A program made the position numbers and the translations under genes. From an uncultured bacterium (lineage in GTDB: Bacteria; Bacillota; Clostridia; Oscillospirales; Acutalibacteraceae): 5,830 nucleotides of DNA. Below are positions 4,968 through 5,830 of this stretch, piece after piece. Within the stretch, counting starts at the first letter, position 1, and each line of letters starts with the position of its first letter. The stretch lies in NCBI GenBank assembly GCA_945949625.1, contig CAMFFI010000080.1:1-5830 (forward strand). Direction: 5' to 3'. The notes beneath the pieces were generated by a model that did no database searches, had not been told where the DNA came from, and saw only the letters and a program-made list of their open reading frames with translations.

Positions 4968-5830
4968 TATTCCAATTCCTCCTTTGAAAGCTGAGATACA
5001 GCAATTTGACGGTAAACCTCACAGCTTTCCATAAGCTCCTTGTGAGAGCCTTTTCCTGCAATTTTACCGTCGTCAAGAACAATGATTTGCTCTGCGTTTA
5101 AAACGGTTGAAATTCTTTGAGCCACAATAATAACTGTGCTGTTTTCCGTATATTGTTTCAACGCTTTTCTCAAAGCTACGTCTGTTTTATAGTCAAGGGC
5201 GGAGAAGCTGTCGTCAAAAATATAAATTTCCGGATTTTTAGCTACTGCTCTTGCTATTGAAAGTCTTTGACGCTGACCGCCGGATACGTTTGTTCCGCCC
5301 TGAGCAATTTCGTTGTCATAATTTTGGTATTTTTCTTCAATGAAATCCTTAGCCTGTGCAATCTCAGCGGCTTTTTCAACCTGTTCACGGGACATACTTT
5401 CGTCGGAATATGCAATATTGCTTTCAATAGTGCCGCTGAACAGGAATCCCTTCTGAGGAACATAGCCTATTTTATCACGAAGACTGTTTATTGTTACTTT
5501 GTCAACATCGGCTCCGTCAACCTTGAGCTCACCCTGCGTTACATCGTAAAATCTGGGAATAAGATTAATAAGAGTTGATTTTCCCGAGCCGGTACTGCCT
5601 ATAATTGCAGTAGTTTCACCGGGATTTGCGGTAAACGTAATATCCGACAAAACATTTTCCGACGCACCGGGATACTTGAAGGAAACATTTTTAAATTCAA
5701 CAACGCCTTTTTTGCCGTCGTCAAAGCTTTGTATTTCACTTTCCTTTGGATTTGTTATACTTACTTCCGTGTTGAGAATTTCGGCAACACGGTTTACGGA
5801 TACAATTGCACGGGGGAGCATAATGCTCAT
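4967..5830 (-). CDS. ABC exporter half-transporter, degenerate-site subunit, 5' part outside window
   Basis: Only the last 287 residues are present. The frame is open to the window edge, and the first methionine is almost certainly internal, because the text begins in the final membrane helix/linker (MLPRAIVSVNRVAEILNTE) that precedes the ATPase in exporters. Numbering from the first visible residue, the ATPase shows Walker A GSTGSGKST (78-86), Q-loop Gln126, an intact signature VSGGQ (182-186), Walker B IYIFDD (202-207) and D-loop SALD (210-213). The catalytic Glu is replaced by Asp207 and the H-loop His by Gln238 (VAQRIST). Both changes mark the non-hydrolysing site of heterodimeric exporters. 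Paired with the downstream subunit, its SGGQ would complete the working site, while its own Walker motifs face SQGQ. Its stop codon overlaps the next gene's start. The promoter lies outside the window. Confidence 0.93.
   Translation of the reverse strand: MSIMLPRAIVSVNRVAEILNTEVSITNPKESEIQSFDDGKKGVVEFKNVSFKYPGASENVLSDITFTANPGETTAIIGSTGSGKSTLINLIPRFYDVTQGELKVDGADVDKVTINSLRDKIGYVPQKGFLFSGTIESNIAYSDESMSREQVEKAAEIAQAKDFIEEKYQNYDNEIAQGGTNVSGGQRQRLSIARAVAKNPEIYIFDDSFSALDYKTDVALRKALKQYTENSTVIIVAQRISTVLNAEQIIVLDDGKIAGKGSHKELMESCEVYRQIAVSQLSKEELE

Noticed and set aside
5267..5578. Plus-strand frame of 103 codons, plus other short frames opposite metK and the ABC genes
   Set aside because: They are antisense shadows of well-supported genes, with no start signals.

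Overview
The window looks like chromosomal DNA from a low-GC, anaerobic member of the Firmicutes (Clostridia; perhaps the Ruminococcus/Oscillospiraceae side, though that rank is a guess). The evidence is AT-rich intergenic DNA, strong AGGAGG-type ribosome binding sites, near-consensus sigma-A promoters, an S-box (SAM-I) riboswitch in front of metK, a CmpB-type (PF06541-like) membrane protein, and a small protein related to the oxygen-sensitive class III ribonucleotide reductase. Every gene I can support reads on the minus strand, so transcription runs from high to low coordinates.

Layout from high to low coordinates. (1) 5830-3093: two ABC-exporter half-transporter genes whose stop and start codons overlap as TAATG. 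The first is cut by the window edge. Their nucleotide-binding motifs complement each other: the first has a degenerate Walker B/H-loop (DD, Q) with an intact SGGQ, and the second has an intact Walker B/H-loop (DE, H) with a degenerate SQGQ. This is the pattern of an asymmetric heterodimeric exporter of the TM287/288, LmrCD or BmrCD kind. An imperfect hairpin follows. (2) 3044-2729: AT-rich spacer with nested inverted repeats, then a promoter, a palindrome near the predicted transcription start and a strong RBS. (3) 2728-2429: a 99-residue protein whose second half resembles the C-terminal glycyl-radical segment of anaerobic ribonucleotide reductase (NrdD), with no catalytic barrel. It ends in a good terminator. 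(4) 2400-2118: three head-to-tail copies of a 95-bp repeat, two identical and one with four substitutions. (5) 2056-606: a complete metK unit with a consensus promoter, SAM-I aptamer, antiterminator/terminator switch, the SAM synthetase gene and a 13-bp terminator hairpin. (6) 605-440: a short intergenic stretch with inverted repeats. (7) 439-1: a promoter and the first 122 codons of a CmpB-type membrane protein that runs off the window.

The units look independently transcribed. metK is predicted to be shut off by its own product, SAM. The most unusual items are the free-standing NrdD-like glycyl-radical domain, which may be a spare or repair radical domain analogous to GrcA/YfiD, and the 95-bp tandem repeat array of unknown function between it and metK.
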